From: Microbacterium sp. EYE_78
GTDB lineage: Bacteria; Actinomycetota; Actinomycetes; Actinomycetales; Microbacteriaceae
Direction of reading: 5' to 3'
DNA: 64,000 bases
Assembly: GCF_023149035.1 (NCBI RefSeq)
Contig: NZ_JAHXMY010000002.1
Coordinates: 124,001 to 188,000 of the forward strand
Shown here: positions 53,683-64,000 of the stretch, piece after piece
Layout: each line of letters begins with the position of its first letter
Position numbering within the stretch: the stretch's first letter is position 1
The notes under the pieces: generated by a model
Database searches by the model: none
The model's input: the letters and a program-made list of their open reading frames with translations, nothing else
Told to the model about the DNA's origin: nothing
Program-made: the position numbers and the translations under genes

Positions 53683-54798
53683 ATGGTCGACCGCATCGAG
53701 GACTTCTACGCCGTCATCCCCGCAGGAGGGGTGGGATCGCGGCTGTGGCCGCTGTCCCGGGCTGACGCCCCGAAGTTCCTCCACGACCTCACCGGCTCGG
53801 GCCACTCGCTCCTGCGCGACACCTGGAACCGCCTCGAAACGCTCACCGGTCCCGACCGCATCGCCGTGGTGACCGGGCGCGCGCACCGTGCCGCGGTGGA
53901 GTCCCAGCTCCCCGGCATCCCCGACAAGAACGTCATCCTCGAGTCGGAGCCGCGTGACTCCGCGGCCGCGATCGGACTGGCCGCCGCGATCCTGCACCGA
54001 CGGCACCCCGACGTCGTCATCGGCTCGTTCGCGGCCGATCATGTGATCCGCGGCAGCCGGGTGTTCGAGTTCGCGGTCCGGGACGCCGTGGAGGTCGCGC
54101 GCGAGGGCTACATCTGCACCATCGGCATCCAGCCCTCTGAGCCGGCGGTCGGATTCGGCTACATCAAGCGAGGCGGGGAGCTGATCGTCGACGGCGCGCG
54201 GGATGCCTCGCTCGTCGAGCGATTCGTCGAGAAGCCCGATCTCGAGACCGCCCGCGGCTACGTCGCAGACCGCTCGTACCTGTGGAACGCCGGCATGTTC
54301 ATCTCCCGAGCCGACGTGCTGCTGGCCGAGATCGAGGCGAACAGCCCCGCGCTGCACGCGGGTCTCATGGAGCTCGCCGAGGCGTGGGACGACCGCGACC
54401 GTCGGGGTCCGGCCGTCGACCGCATCTGGCCCACCCTCGAGAAGATCGCCATCGACTACGTCGTCGCTGAGCCCGCCGCGGAGAAGGGCAAGCTGGCGGT
54501 GGTGCCGGGCCACTTCGACTGGGACGACGTCGGCGACTTCGCAAGCCTCGCCAAGCTGAACTCGGGCGGTCGCGGCACGGACCTCGCGATCCTCGGCGAG
54601 AACGCTCGTGTGCTCTCGGACGCGGCGAGCGGGATCGTCGTGTCGCAGACCAGTCGCGTCATCAGCATCATCGGCGTGAAGGACATCGTCGTGGTGGACA
54701 CCGACGACGCACTGCTGGTCACCACGAGCGAGCACGCGCAGCGGGTCAAGAGCGTCGTCGACGCCCTGAAGGTGACGGGCCGCGGAGACGTCCTCTGA
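53683..54798 (+). CDS. manC: Mannose-1-phosphate guanylyltransferase
   Basis: A 371-residue nucleotidyltransferase that makes GDP-mannose for glycans and lipoglycans. FYAVIPAGGVGSRLWPLSRADAPKFLHDL is the pyrophosphorylase signature, FGYIKRGGE and FVEKPDLETA bind the sugar phosphate, and LWNAGMF marks the active site. There is no isomerase fusion. ATG at 53683 matches the family N-terminus. The gene is divergent from sdhC. Confidence 0.93.
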   Translation: MVDRIEDFYAVIPAGGVGSRLWPLSRADAPKFLHDLTGSGHSLLRDTWNRLETLTGPDRIAVVTGRAHRAAVESQLPGIPDKNVILESEPRDSAAAIGLAAAILHRRHPDVVIGSFAADHVIRGSRVFEFAVRDAVEVAREGYICTIGIQPSEPAVGFGYIKRGGELIVDGARDASLVERFVEKPDLETARGYVADRSYLWNAGMFISRADVLLAEIEANSPALHAGLMELAEAWDDRDRRGPAVDRIWPTLEKIAIDYVVAEPAAEKGKLAVVPGHFDWDDVGDFASLAKLNSGGRGTDLAILGENARVLSDAASGIVVSQTSRVISIIGVKDIVVVDTDDALLVTTSEHAQRVKSVVDALKVTGRGDVL

Positions 54799-54992
54799 CA
54801 CTCCGTCCCACGTTCTGTGCGACCGGGGATGCCGCTCGCGTTGCGCACGATGGCGTCCGCGTGACGGGTTGATTGCGGCTTTGTAACCATTCGCGGGAAC
54901 GGCCTGATCAGGGTGCCCGGTCGCCGTCACAGTAGGTAACTTCGGTTGCGCACGCCCGCGAAGTCCGCGGGTTCTCTTCCGTGGAGGCACTT

Positions 54993-56114
54993 TTGACCAT
55001 CTCGAACCCGAAGAAGCTCGCCGGCATCGCCGGTGCCGCGCTTCTCCTCGCCGCCCTCGCCGGCTGCGGCACCGCACCCGAGGCTGACCCGTCCGCGGCC
55101 CCCGGTGGCTCCAGTGACGTCGTCGACGGCTTCAAGCCCTGCCTGATCTCCGACGCCGGCGGGTGGAACGACAAGTCGTTCAACGAGTCCGCGAAGAACG
55201 GCATGGACAAGGCCGCTGAAGAGCTCGGCATCGAGCCCCTCGAGTTCGAGTCGACCAACGACAACGACTACGAGCCCAACATGACCACGGCGGTCTCCGA
55301 GGGCTGCACCCTCATCGTCTCGGTCGGCTTCAAGCTCGCCGCCGCAACGGTCGAGGCCGCCACGGCCAACCCCGACCTGCAGTTCGCGATCATCGACGAC
55401 TACGCGGACACCGACCAGGACGGCGCCACCGACGCGGAGAACATCAAGCCCCTCGTGTTCAACACGGCCGAGGCGGCCTACCTGGGCGGCTACGCAGCCG
55501 CATCGTGGTCGGCGGAGGCCGGTGTCAACAAGGTCGGCACCTTCGGCGGCCTGCAGATCCCGTCCGTCGCGGTCTTCATGGACGGCTACGCGCTCGGCGT
55601 CGAGAAGTACAACGAGGACAAGGGCGCTGACGTCCAGCTCTTCGGCTGGGATGTCGCGGGCCAGAAGGGCGCCTTCACCGGCGGCTTCGACGCCAACGAC
55701 ACCGCGAAGCAGACCGCGCAGTCGGTCCTCGACCAGGGCGTCGACGTCATCCTGCCCGTCGGCGGCCCGATCTACCAGAGCGCCGCAGCCGCCATCAGCG
55801 ACAGCGGTGAGGACACCCTCATGCTCGGTGTGGACAGCGACCTGGCCGTCGCCGACGACAGCGTCGCCGACATCACGCTGGTCTCGATCATGAAGGCGAT
55901 CGACGTCGCCGTCTACGACGCGACCGTCGCCGCCTCCTCGGGCGACTTCGACGCCGCTCCGTACATCGGCACCCTGGAGAACGAGGGCGTCAAGCTCTCG
56001 GGCTTCCACGACTTCGAGTCGCAGCTGCCCGACGGCCTGGCCGACGAGCTCGCCGCGCTGCAGGAGTCGATCATCGCCGGCGACATCACGGTGGAGTCGA
56101 AGAACTCGCCGTGA
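54993..56114 (+). CDS. BMP-family nucleoside-binding lipoprotein
   Basis: A 373-residue basic membrane protein/PnrA-like substrate-binding lipoprotein. The lipobox LAALAGC ends the signal peptide near residue 21, followed by CLISDAGGWNDKSFNESAKNG, the family start, and later QGVDVILPVGGPIYQSAA. TTG at 54993 is preferred because GGAGG (54983-54987) sits 5 nt upstream; GTG at 54981 is the other option. Ligands in the family are purine and pyrimidine nucleosides, consistent with the salvage genes downstream. A strong hairpin separates it from the ATPase gene. Confidence 0.93.
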   Translation: MTISNPKKLAGIAGAALLLAALAGCGTAPEADPSAAPGGSSDVVDGFKPCLISDAGGWNDKSFNESAKNGMDKAAEELGIEPLEFESTNDNDYEPNMTTAVSEGCTLIVSVGFKLAAATVEAATANPDLQFAIIDDYADTDQDGATDAENIKPLVFNTAEAAYLGGYAAASWSAEAGVNKVGTFGGLQIPSVAVFMDGYALGVEKYNEDKGADVQLFGWDVAGQKGAFTGGFDANDTAKQTAQSVLDQGVDVILPVGGPIYQSAAAAISDSGEDTLMLGVDSDLAVADDSVADITLVSIMKAIDVAVYDATVAASSGDFDAAPYIGTLENEGVKLSGFHDFESQLPDGLADELAALQESIIAGDITVESKNSP

Positions 56115-56126
56115 TCTGAATGACGT

Positions 56127-56167
56127 GCACTCGGGGCGGGCAGCGCGCAGCTGCCCGCCCCGAGTGC
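56127..56167 (+). terminator. Perfect 18-bp hairpin between the binding-protein gene and the ATPase gene
   Basis: GCACTCGGGGCGGGCAGC (56127-56144) and its exact complement at 56150-56167 enclose a 5-nt loop. There is no T tract. It probably lets partial read-through occur and stabilises the upstream mRNA, giving more lipoprotein than transporter. Confidence 0.8.
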
Positions 56168-56226
56168 CGTTCGCTCAACGTTCGATGGCGGGTGCGCCCT
56201 GACACCCGCCGGATAGGGTGCTGTAC

Positions 56227-57737
<1,511 letters not shown>

Positions 57738-57741
<4 letters not shown>

Positions 57742-59048
57742 GCGGCACGACGCCCGGCGCCGCCGACGCGGCGCATCCCGCCCCGCAGCTCCCTTCCGCG
57801 AGCGGCCCCCTCACGGGGGAGAACGCCCCCCCGCCGCCCACGCGGACGGATGTCTTCTTCCGCGAGCTGATGCGCGGGAGCGCCGTCACCACGATCCTGG
57901 CGATCGTGCTGGCGATGGTGGTCGGCGGCATCCTGATCGCCGTGACGAACGAGGACGTGCAGCGCACCAGCGGCTACTTCTTCGCCCGTCCGACCGACAC
58001 GCTCATCGCGGCCTGGAACTCGATCTACAACGGGTACGAGGCGCTCTTCCGCGGTGCCGTGTTCAACCCGCGTGCAGCCGACGCCGCTGCGCAGATCCGG
58101 CCCCTGACGAACTCGCTCGGGTTCGCGGCGCCCCTGATCGCCGCCGGTCTCGGCGTCGCGCTGGCGTTCCGTGTCGGCCTGTTCAACATCGGCGCCCGCG
58201 GTCAGATGCTCGTCGGTGCGCTGTTCGCCGGCTTCTTCGCCTTCAACCTCGACCTGCCGCTGCTCGTACACCTGCCGATCACGCTGCTGGCGGGCATCCT
58301 CGGCGGAGCGATCTGGGGCGGCATCGTCGGTCTCCTGAAGGCACGCACCGGCGCCCACGAGGTGATCCTCACGATCATGCTCAACTACGTCGCCTATTAC
58401 CTGCTGCTGTGGATGCTGCGCACCCCCGGCCTGCTGCAGGCTGAGGGCAGCAACCAGCCGCAGTCGCAGCCGACGCCCGCCTCGGCGCAGTTCCCCGATC
58501 TGCTGGGGCCGCTGTTCCCGCAGCTCGACTGGGGCTTCGTCCTCGTCATCGGTGCGACCCTGTTCGTGTGGTGGTTGATCGAGCGATCCAGCCTGGGCCT
58601 GCGGATGCGTGCGGTCGGCGAGAACCCGCACGCCGCCCGCGCGGGCGGCATCAACGTCGAGCGCATCTACGTCTACGCGATGCTCTTCGCCGGCGGACTC
58701 GCGGGCCTCGCGGCGATGAACCAGATCCAGGGCAACGTCACCACGGGGTTCGCCGCCACCATCGACGCGGGCATCGGATTCGACGCCATCACGGTCGCCC
58801 TCCTGGGTCGCAGCCGCGCGTGGGGCACGTTCGCCGCCGGCATCCTCTTCGGCGCGCTCAAAGCGGGCTCGTTCTCGATGCAGGCGCAGGGCATCCCGGT
58901 CGACATCGTCCTCGTCGTCCAGTCGCTCATCGTGCTGTTCATCGCGGCGCCGCCGCTCCTGCGCGCCGTGTTCTTCCTTCCGAAGACCGAATCAGAGAAG
59001 GCGGAGAAGGCGCGAGCCAAGGCCGCGAAGAAGGCGGTGGCGGCATGA
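57738..59048 (+). CDS. Nucleoside ABC transporter permease 1
   Basis: A 436-residue BPD_transp_2 permease. A Pro-rich N-terminal tail of about 45 residues is followed by about nine helices. GLFNIGARGQMLVGALFAGFFAF and LGLRMRAVGENPHAARAGGINVERIYVYAM are the family motifs. The Lys/Ala/Glu-rich C-terminus is cytoplasmic. It is coupled by 4-nt overlaps to the ATPase and to the second permease, with which it should form the channel. Confidence 0.93.
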
Positions 59049-60331
59049 GCGCATCGGCTCCCGCACTCGAAGCCGACGGCACCATCCAGCTGACCGTCGT
59101 CAAAGAACGGCACTTCAAGGTGCCGATCGTCTTCGGCGTCGTCGTCGCGCTGATGGCGGTGCTCTTCCTCACCGTTCCGCGCGGGGTGATCACCGCGTTC
59201 CGGCTCGGCGACTCCACGTCGTCGATCGCCGTGCCCAACGTCGAGCTGCCGACCGGGCCCACCAGCTGGGGACTCGTCGTCGTGCTCGCCCTGCTGGCCG
59301 GCCTCGCCTTCTGGAACGGGTGGAACTACCGGCGCACGCCGCTGTGGCTCACGACGGTGTTCGCGCTCCTCGCGGTCTTCGCGTTCATCGTGTGGGCCGC
59401 CGCCGGCGGCGTCTTCCCGGTGACGAGCCTGCTGTTCGGCGCCGTGTCGCTCTCGGTCCCGCTCGTCTTCGGCGCGCTCGGCGGCGTGATCGGCGAGCGC
59501 GTCGGCGTGGTCAACGTCGCGATCGAGGGCCAGCTGCTGCTCGGTGCGTTCGCCGCGGCCCTGCTCTCGAGCATCACGGGCAACCCCTTCGTCGGCCTCA
59601 TCGGCGCCATGCTCGGCGGGGTCCTCGTCTCCTTCGTGCTTGCGGCGTTCGCGATCAAGTACCTCGTGGACCAGGTCATCGTCGGTGTCGTCCTGAATGT
59701 CCTGGTGACCGGCCTGACCGGCTTCCTCTACGGCGCGCTGCTGGTGCCGAACGAGAACGAGCTCAACCGCCCCGAGCGCTTCGGGCGCATCGAGATCCCG
59801 CTGCTGAGCGAGATCCCGGTCATCGGTCCGGTGCTGTTCAACCAGACCTTCATCGTCTACCTGATGTACGTGACGGTCGCGATCGTCGCGTGGGGGCTGT
59901 ACCGCACGCGGTGGGGTCTGCGGCTCCGTGCCGTCGGCGAGCATCCTCAGGCCGCGGACACGGTCGGCATCAACGTCACCTCGACCCGCTTCTGGAACGT
60001 GTCGCTCGCCGGGGCCATCGCCGGCATCGGCGGCGCGTACTTCACGCTCGTCTCCGTGCCGCAGTTCGGCAAGGAGATGACCGCAGGCCTCGGCTTCATC
60101 GCGTTGGCGGCCGTCATCTTCGGACGGTGGGACCCGATCCGCGCGACGCTGGCAGCGCTGCTGTTCGGCTTCGCGACGAACCTGCAGAACCAGCTCACGA
60201 TCCTCAACACGCCGATCCCGAGCGAGTTCATGCTCATGCTGCCGTACGTGGTCACCATCCTCGCGGTGGCGGGCTTCGCCGGCCAGATCCGCGGTCCCGC
60301 GGCGGCGGGCAAGCCCTACATCAAGGGCTGA
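59045..60331 (+). CDS. Nucleoside ABC transporter permease 2
   Basis: A 428-residue paralogue with about ten helices. ERVGVVNVAIEGQLLLGAFAAAL and WGLRLRAVGEHPQAADTVGINVTSTRFWNV correspond to the motifs in permease 1. The ATG overlaps the previous stop. It completes a lipoprotein, ATPase and two-permease importer of the BMP type. It is followed after 49 nt by cdd, so imported nucleosides meet their salvage enzymes from the same operon. Confidence 0.93.
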   Translation: MSASAPALEADGTIQLTVVKERHFKVPIVFGVVVALMAVLFLTVPRGVITAFRLGDSTSSIAVPNVELPTGPTSWGLVVVLALLAGLAFWNGWNYRRTPLWLTTVFALLAVFAFIVWAAAGGVFPVTSLLFGAVSLSVPLVFGALGGVIGERVGVVNVAIEGQLLLGAFAAALLSSITGNPFVGLIGAMLGGVLVSFVLAAFAIKYLVDQVIVGVVLNVLVTGLTGFLYGALLVPNENELNRPERFGRIEIPLLSEIPVIGPVLFNQTFIVYLMYVTVAIVAWGLYRTRWGLRLRAVGEHPQAADTVGINVTSTRFWNVSLAGAIAGIGGAYFTLVSVPQFGKEMTAGLGFIALAAVIFGRWDPIRATLAALLFGFATNLQNQLTILNTPIPSEFMLMLPYVVTILAVAGFAGQIRGPAAAGKPYIKG

Positions 60332-60380
60332 CCCGGATGCGGCGACCCGCGGCATCCATCTCCACGACAGAAAGACAGAC

Positions 60381-60779
60381 GTGACCGACATCGATTGGGA
60401 CGAGCTGCGCTCCGCAGCCGTCGAGGCCATGGAGAAGGCGTACGCGCCGTACTCGCGATACCGCGTGGGGGCGGCCGCCCTCGTCAGCGACGGCCGCATC
60501 GTCACCGGCTGCAACGTCGAGAACGCGTCCTACGGCGTGGGCCTGTGCGCCGAGTGCGGCCTGGTCGGGAATCTCCACATGACCGGCGGCGGCGAGCTGG
60601 TCGCGTTCGTGTGCGTCAACAACGACGGCGAGACGATCATGCCGTGCGGGCGCTGCCGGCAGCTGCTCAATGAGTTCGCCATCCCCGGGATGCTGCTCGA
60701 GACCGTCTCGGGCATCCGCACCATTGACGAGGTCCTCCCGGATGCCTTCGGTCCCCGCGACCTCGAGGCCGCCCGATGA
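60381..60779 (+). CDS. cdd: Cytidine deaminase
   Basis: A 132-residue zinc-dependent tetrameric-type deaminase that converts cytidine and deoxycytidine to (deoxy)uridine. NVENASYGVGLCAECG holds the catalytic Glu and zinc Cys, and MPCGRCRQLLNEF supplies the other two zinc cysteines. The start is GTG. It overlaps deoA by 4 nt. Confidence 0.95.
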   Translation: MTDIDWDELRSAAVEAMEKAYAPYSRYRVGAAALVSDGRIVTGCNVENASYGVGLCAECGLVGNLHMTGGGELVAFVCVNNDGETIMPCGRCRQLLNEFAIPGMLLETVSGIRTIDEVLPDAFGPRDLEAAR

Positions 60780-62068
60780 GCGCCGTCGAGGCGTTCGACG
60801 CGGTCGACGTCATCCGCACCAAGCGAGACGGCGGGGCGGTTCCGGAGGATGCGCTGCGCTGGATGATCGACGCCTACACGCGCGAGTACGTCGCCGACTC
60901 GCAGATGGCCGCCTTCGCGATGGCGGTCCTGCTGAACGGGATGACCCGCGACGAGATCCGCGTCATGACCGACGCGATGATCGCCTCGGGGGAGCGGATG
61001 AGCTTCGCCGGTCTCGGCAAGCCGACCGTCGACAAGCATTCGACCGGCGGCGTGGGCGACAAGATCACGCTGCCGCTCGCCCCGCTGGTGGCCGCGTTCG
61101 GCGTCGCCGTGCCGCAGCTCTCGGGCCGCGGCCTGGGGCACACCGGTGGCACACTCGACAAGCTCGAGGCCATCCCCGGGTGGCGCGCTGCCCTCAGCAA
61201 CGACGAGATGGTTGCGCAGATGCGCGACGTGGGCGCGGTCATCTGCGCCGCCGGGTCGGGACTCGCCCCGGCCGACAAGCGCCTCTACGCGCTCCGCGAC
61301 GTGACCGGGACCGTCGAGGCGATCCCGCTCATCGCGTCGAGCATCATGTCGAAGAAGATCGCGGAGGGGACCGATTCACTCGTCCTCGACGTCAAGTTCG
61401 GCTCCGGCGCGTTCATGCGCGACGTCGACAAGGCCCGCGAGCTCGCCCGCACGATGGTCGCCCTGGGCACCGACTCCGGTGTCGCCACGACGGCGCTGCT
61501 CACCGACATGAACACACCGCTCGGCCTCGCCATCGGCAACGCGAACGAGGTCCGCGAGTCCGTCGAGGTGCTCGCCGGCGGCGGCCCCGCGGACGTCGTC
61601 GAGCTCACCGTCGCCCTCGCGCGCGAGATGCTCGCCCTCGCCGGCCAGCCCGACGCCGACGTGGAGGCCGCCCTGCAGGACGGCCGTGCCATGGACTCCT
61701 GGCGCCGGATGATCCGCGCGCAGGACGGTGATCCGGATGCCGCGATGCCGACCGCACGCGAGACGCACACCGTCACGGCGACCGAGTCCGGCGTCGTCAC
61801 GCGGCTCGAAGCGTTGCCGTTCGGGATCGCGGCCTGGCGCCTCGGTGCCGGACGTGCCCGTGCGCAGGACCCCGTCATCCACGCCGCCGGCATCGACCTG
61901 CACGTGAAGCCGGGCGACACGGTCGCCGCCGGACAGCCGCTGTTCACCCTGCTGGCCGACGATGAGAACCGCTTCGCGCGGGCCGCCGAGGCGCTCGAGG
62001 GCGCCTGGGAGATCGGTGCGGAGGCACCGGCATCCACACCGCTCGTCCTCGAGCGCATCACCGCTTGA
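60776..62068 (+). CDS. deoA: Thymidine/pyrimidine-nucleoside phosphorylase
   Basis: A 430-residue phosphorylase that splits thymidine or uridine-type nucleosides to base and (deoxy)ribose-1-phosphate. The family signature GRGLGHTGGTLDKLEAIPG is near residue 117, VDKHSTGGVGDK near 82 binds phosphate, and the C-terminal domain reads LHVKPGDTVAAGQPLF. Upstream cdd and downstream add place it in nucleoside salvage. Confidence 0.95.
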   Translation: MSAVEAFDAVDVIRTKRDGGAVPEDALRWMIDAYTREYVADSQMAAFAMAVLLNGMTRDEIRVMTDAMIASGERMSFAGLGKPTVDKHSTGGVGDKITLPLAPLVAAFGVAVPQLSGRGLGHTGGTLDKLEAIPGWRAALSNDEMVAQMRDVGAVICAAGSGLAPADKRLYALRDVTGTVEAIPLIASSIMSKKIAEGTDSLVLDVKFGSGAFMRDVDKARELARTMVALGTDSGVATTALLTDMNTPLGLAIGNANEVRESVEVLAGGGPADVVELTVALAREMLALAGQPDADVEAALQDGRAMDSWRRMIRAQDGDPDAAMPTARETHTVTATESGVVTRLEALPFGIAAWRLGAGRARAQDPVIHAAGIDLHVKPGDTVAAGQPLFTLLADDENRFARAAEALEGAWEIGAEAPASTPLVLERITA

Positions 62069-62091
62069 CCCTCCACCGTAAGGAACGCCCC

Positions 62092-63207
62092 ATGGCCATC
62101 GATCAGCACGGCGACGCACAGCTCGAGGGCGTGTCGATCCGCTCACTCCCCAAGGTGTCGCTGCACGACCACCTCGACGGCGCGCTGCGTCCCCAGACGA
62201 TCATCGAGCTCGCCGACGGTGCGGGCGTCGAGGTCCCCGAGGCCGCGGCCGACGACCTCGCGGACTGGTTCGAGGACCAGTCCGACTCGGGCTCGCTCGT
62301 CGAGTACCTGAAGACCTTCGACCTCACGATCGCCGTGATGCAGACCCGCGAGGGGCTGCGCCGCGTCGCGAAGGAGTTCGTGGAGGACCTCGCGGCCGAC
62401 GGTGTCATCTACGGCGAGGTCCGCTGGGCGCCCGAGCAGCACCTGCAGGGCGGTCTCAGCCTCGATGAGGTCGTCGAGGCCGTGCAGGAGGGCATCGAAG
62501 AGGGTGAGGACGCCGTCGACGCGTCGGGCCGCGATATCCGCGTCGGGCAGATCATCAGCGCGATGCGTCACACCGACCGGTCGCTCGAGATCGCCGAGCT
62601 CGCCGTCCGCCACCGCGGCCGCGGCGCCGTCGGCTTCGACATCGCAGGTCCCGAGGCGGGCTTCCCGCCGTCGAACCTCCGGCCCGCGTTCGACCACCTG
62701 GCATCCTCCTTCTTCCCCACCACGGTGCACGCCGGTGAGGCGGCCGGGCTCGACTCGATCCGCTCCGCGCTCATCGACGGCCGCGCGCTGCGGCTCGGAC
62801 ACGGCGTGCGCATCGCCGAGGACCTCGACGTCGTCGAGCAGAAGGGCGAGGAGGTCCAGGTGCGCTTCGGCGACCTCGCTCGCTGGGTGCGGGACCGGGA
62901 GATCCCGCTGGAGCTCTCGCCGTCGTCGAACCTGCAGACGGGCGCGATCGCCGCATGGGGCACGCAGCTCGAGGACCACCCGTTCGACCTCCTCTACCAG
63001 CTGGGCTTCACCGTGACGGTGAACGTCGACAACCGCACGATGAGTCGCACCTCGCTCACGCGTGAGCTGAAGCTCCTCTCCGACGCATTCGAGTACACGC
63101 TCGACGACCTCGAGGTCTTCCAGCTGAACGCCGCCGCGGCGGCCTTCCTCACGGTCGAGGAGCGCGAGGAGCTCATCGAGCTCATCGGCGAGGGCTTCGC
63201 GCGCTGA
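62092..63207 (+). CDS. add: Adenosine deaminase
   Basis: A 371-residue metal-dependent deaminase that converts adenosine to inosine. LHDHLDGALRP gives the HxH zinc pair, TTVHAGEAAG the third His and catalytic Glu, and LSPSSNLQTGAI is the usual C-terminal active-site loop. ATG at 62092 follows AAGGAACG; an in-frame start 27 nt upstream has no RBS. It is the last gene of the nucleoside operon and is followed by a strong terminator. Confidence 0.95.
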   Translation: MAIDQHGDAQLEGVSIRSLPKVSLHDHLDGALRPQTIIELADGAGVEVPEAAADDLADWFEDQSDSGSLVEYLKTFDLTIAVMQTREGLRRVAKEFVEDLAADGVIYGEVRWAPEQHLQGGLSLDEVVEAVQEGIEEGEDAVDASGRDIRVGQIISAMRHTDRSLEIAELAVRHRGRGAVGFDIAGPEAGFPPSNLRPAFDHLASSFFPTTVHAGEAAGLDSIRSALIDGRALRLGHGVRIAEDLDVVEQKGEEVQVRFGDLARWVRDREIPLELSPSSNLQTGAIAAWGTQLEDHPFDLLYQLGFTVTVNVDNRTMSRTSLTRELKLLSDAFEYTLDDLEVFQLNAAAAAFLTVEEREELIELIGEGFAR

Positions 63208-63222
63208 GTGTCGGGCTGGGGT

Positions 63223-63279
63223 CGAGGTCCCGATCCGGCCGGGAATGAGCACCCGATTCCCGGCCCGATGGGGACCTCG
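63223..63279 (+). terminator. Terminator after the nucleoside operon
   Basis: CGAGGTCCCGATCCGGCCGGGAAT (63223-63246, quoted only to show the arm) pairs with 63256-63279 at 22 of 24 positions around a 9-nt loop. GTCTTTCT follows. This is the best factor-independent terminator in the window. Confidence 0.85.
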
Positions 63280-63370
63280 GTCTTTCTCCACGGCGGCCGT
63301 CCGCGCTCGGCCGTCCCCGTGGCGGTGACGCCGTCCCTGTCCACGCGCGACGGCGCTGCAGTCTCGTGGG

Positions 63371-64000
63371 ATGCGGCGGCCGAATCCCCTTCCCGACCAT
63401 CTGCGAGGCCGGGCGTTCAGCATCGGTGATGCCCGGAGCGCCGGAGTGGCCCCGGGCCGGCTGGATGCGAGCGACCTGGCGATCCCGTACCCCGGTGTGC
63501 GGGCGCCTGCGGATGCCGACTTCGAGACGGTAGACGCCCGAGCGGAGCAGTTCGCCGAGCGGATGCGGCCCTGGCAGTTCTTCAGCCACAGCACCGCCCT
63601 CGCGCTATACGGCGCGCCGATCCCGGGCGACCGCGCGTCCCAGCGACTGCACGTCGCCGCGCACCGCCCCGACCGGGAGCCCAGGGTGGCGGGCGTCGTC
63701 GGGCACCGCCTCGGGCCTGCGACCCACGGCATCCGTCTGGTCGACGGCCTGCGCGTCGAGGAGCCGGCTCGCGCGTGGCGCCATGTCGCCTCCTCGTGGG
63801 GACATGCGGATCTCGCCGCCGCGGGCGACTTCCTGGTCGGCGCGCGTGGTCTGCTCACGCTCGACGACCTGGCCGCCGAACTGGCAGCGGGGCGTGGACG
63901 GGGCCAGCATGCGCTCGAAGCCGCATTCGTCGACGTGCGCGTCGGCGCGGAGTCGCCGACCGAGACGCGACTGCGGCTCGTGCTCGGCGCCGCGGGGCTT
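63371..64000 (+). CDS. DUF559/AbiEi-like protein, N-terminal part (cut by window edge)
   Basis: The first 210 residues of a second member of the family seen at 45326. LRGRAFSIGDARSAGVAPGRLDASDL is the AbiEi-like start. MRPWQFFSHSTALALYGAPIPG and HRLGPATHGIRLVDGLRV follow. The visible part ends at SPTETRLRLVLGAAGL, where the nuclease-like domain begins. ATG at 63371 is the first possible start in a frame that opens at 63329; no good RBS is seen. The catalytic acidic residues lie beyond the window. Confidence 0.75.
   Translation, partial: MRRPNPLPDHLRGRAFSIGDARSAGVAPGRLDASDLAIPYPGVRAPADADFETVDARAEQFAERMRPWQFFSHSTALALYGAPIPGDRASQRLHVAAHRPDREPRVAGVVGHRLGPATHGIRLVDGLRVEEPARAWRHVASSWGHADLAAAGDFLVGARGLLTLDDLAAELAAGRGRGQHALEAAFVDVRVGAESPTETRLRLVLGAAGL

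Noticed and set aside
63393..63406. CCGACCATCTGCGA, identical to part of the hairpin arm at 15514-15527
   Set aside because: Here it lies inside the coding sequence of the DUF559 protein (PDHLRG) with no matching inverse arm, so coincidence is the simpler reading.

Overview
The window is GC-rich actinobacterial chromosome, most likely from Microbacteriaceae and probably Microbacterium or a close relative. This is inferred from very high GC3, GTG/TTG starts, many ATGA and TGATG stop/start overlaps, the recurrent GGATGCCG/CGGCATCC word, and gene sets typical of that family (DUF559-type orphan proteins, an ECF-sigma/Asp23 envelope island, MHS transporters). No rRNA, tRNA, CRISPR array, insertion sequence or phage gene was recognised. 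The window cuts genes at both ends.

Region 1 (1-16 kb) looks like an aromatic amine/acid catabolic island. An ABC importer for a polar or amine solute is followed on the same strand by a copper amine oxidase (truncated at base 1). A second minus-strand operon encodes the meta-cleavage pathway of homoprotocatechuate (3,4-dihydroxyphenylacetate). It holds HpaD, HpaE, HpaH, HpaI, a GntR regulator and an unusual fusion of a fumarylacetoacetase-type domain with an RraA-type domain. Divergent from it are an MHS transporter and a flavoprotein hydroxylase resembling 3-hydroxybenzoate 4-monooxygenase. Together they could take tyramine-like amines or hydroxyphenylacetates to pyruvate and succinic semialdehyde.

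Region 2 (15.5-20 kb) has small orphan genes, a ThDP enzyme and two hairpin-repeat families. Region 3 (19.9-24.1 kb) is an ECF sigma factor / Asp23 alkaline-shock island. It includes an anti-sigma-like zinc finger fused to an Asp23-like domain, and a sigma gene with no ordinary start codon. Region 4 (24.1-33 kb) has a RamB-like regulator divergent from GTP-dependent PEP carboxykinase, an ABC exporter, a DrrAB-type ABC-2 transporter and a quinone-oxidoreductase-like enzyme.

Region 5 (33-44.4 kb) holds a second MHS transporter, the riboflavin operon ribD-E-BA-H behind an FMN riboswitch, and a SorC-family regulator divergent from glpD-glpK. Region 6 (43.5-50 kb) has repair and housekeeping genes (Fpg family, GNAT, SseB-like, trpS, xth, YihY/BrkB) plus an orphan DUF559 protein flanked by a five-copy inverted repeat. 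Region 7 (49.8-64 kb) has sdhCDAB, a mannose-1-phosphate guanylyltransferase, and a nucleoside uptake and salvage cluster (BMP lipoprotein, ATPase, two permeases, cdd, deoA, add). It ends with a second, truncated DUF559-type gene.
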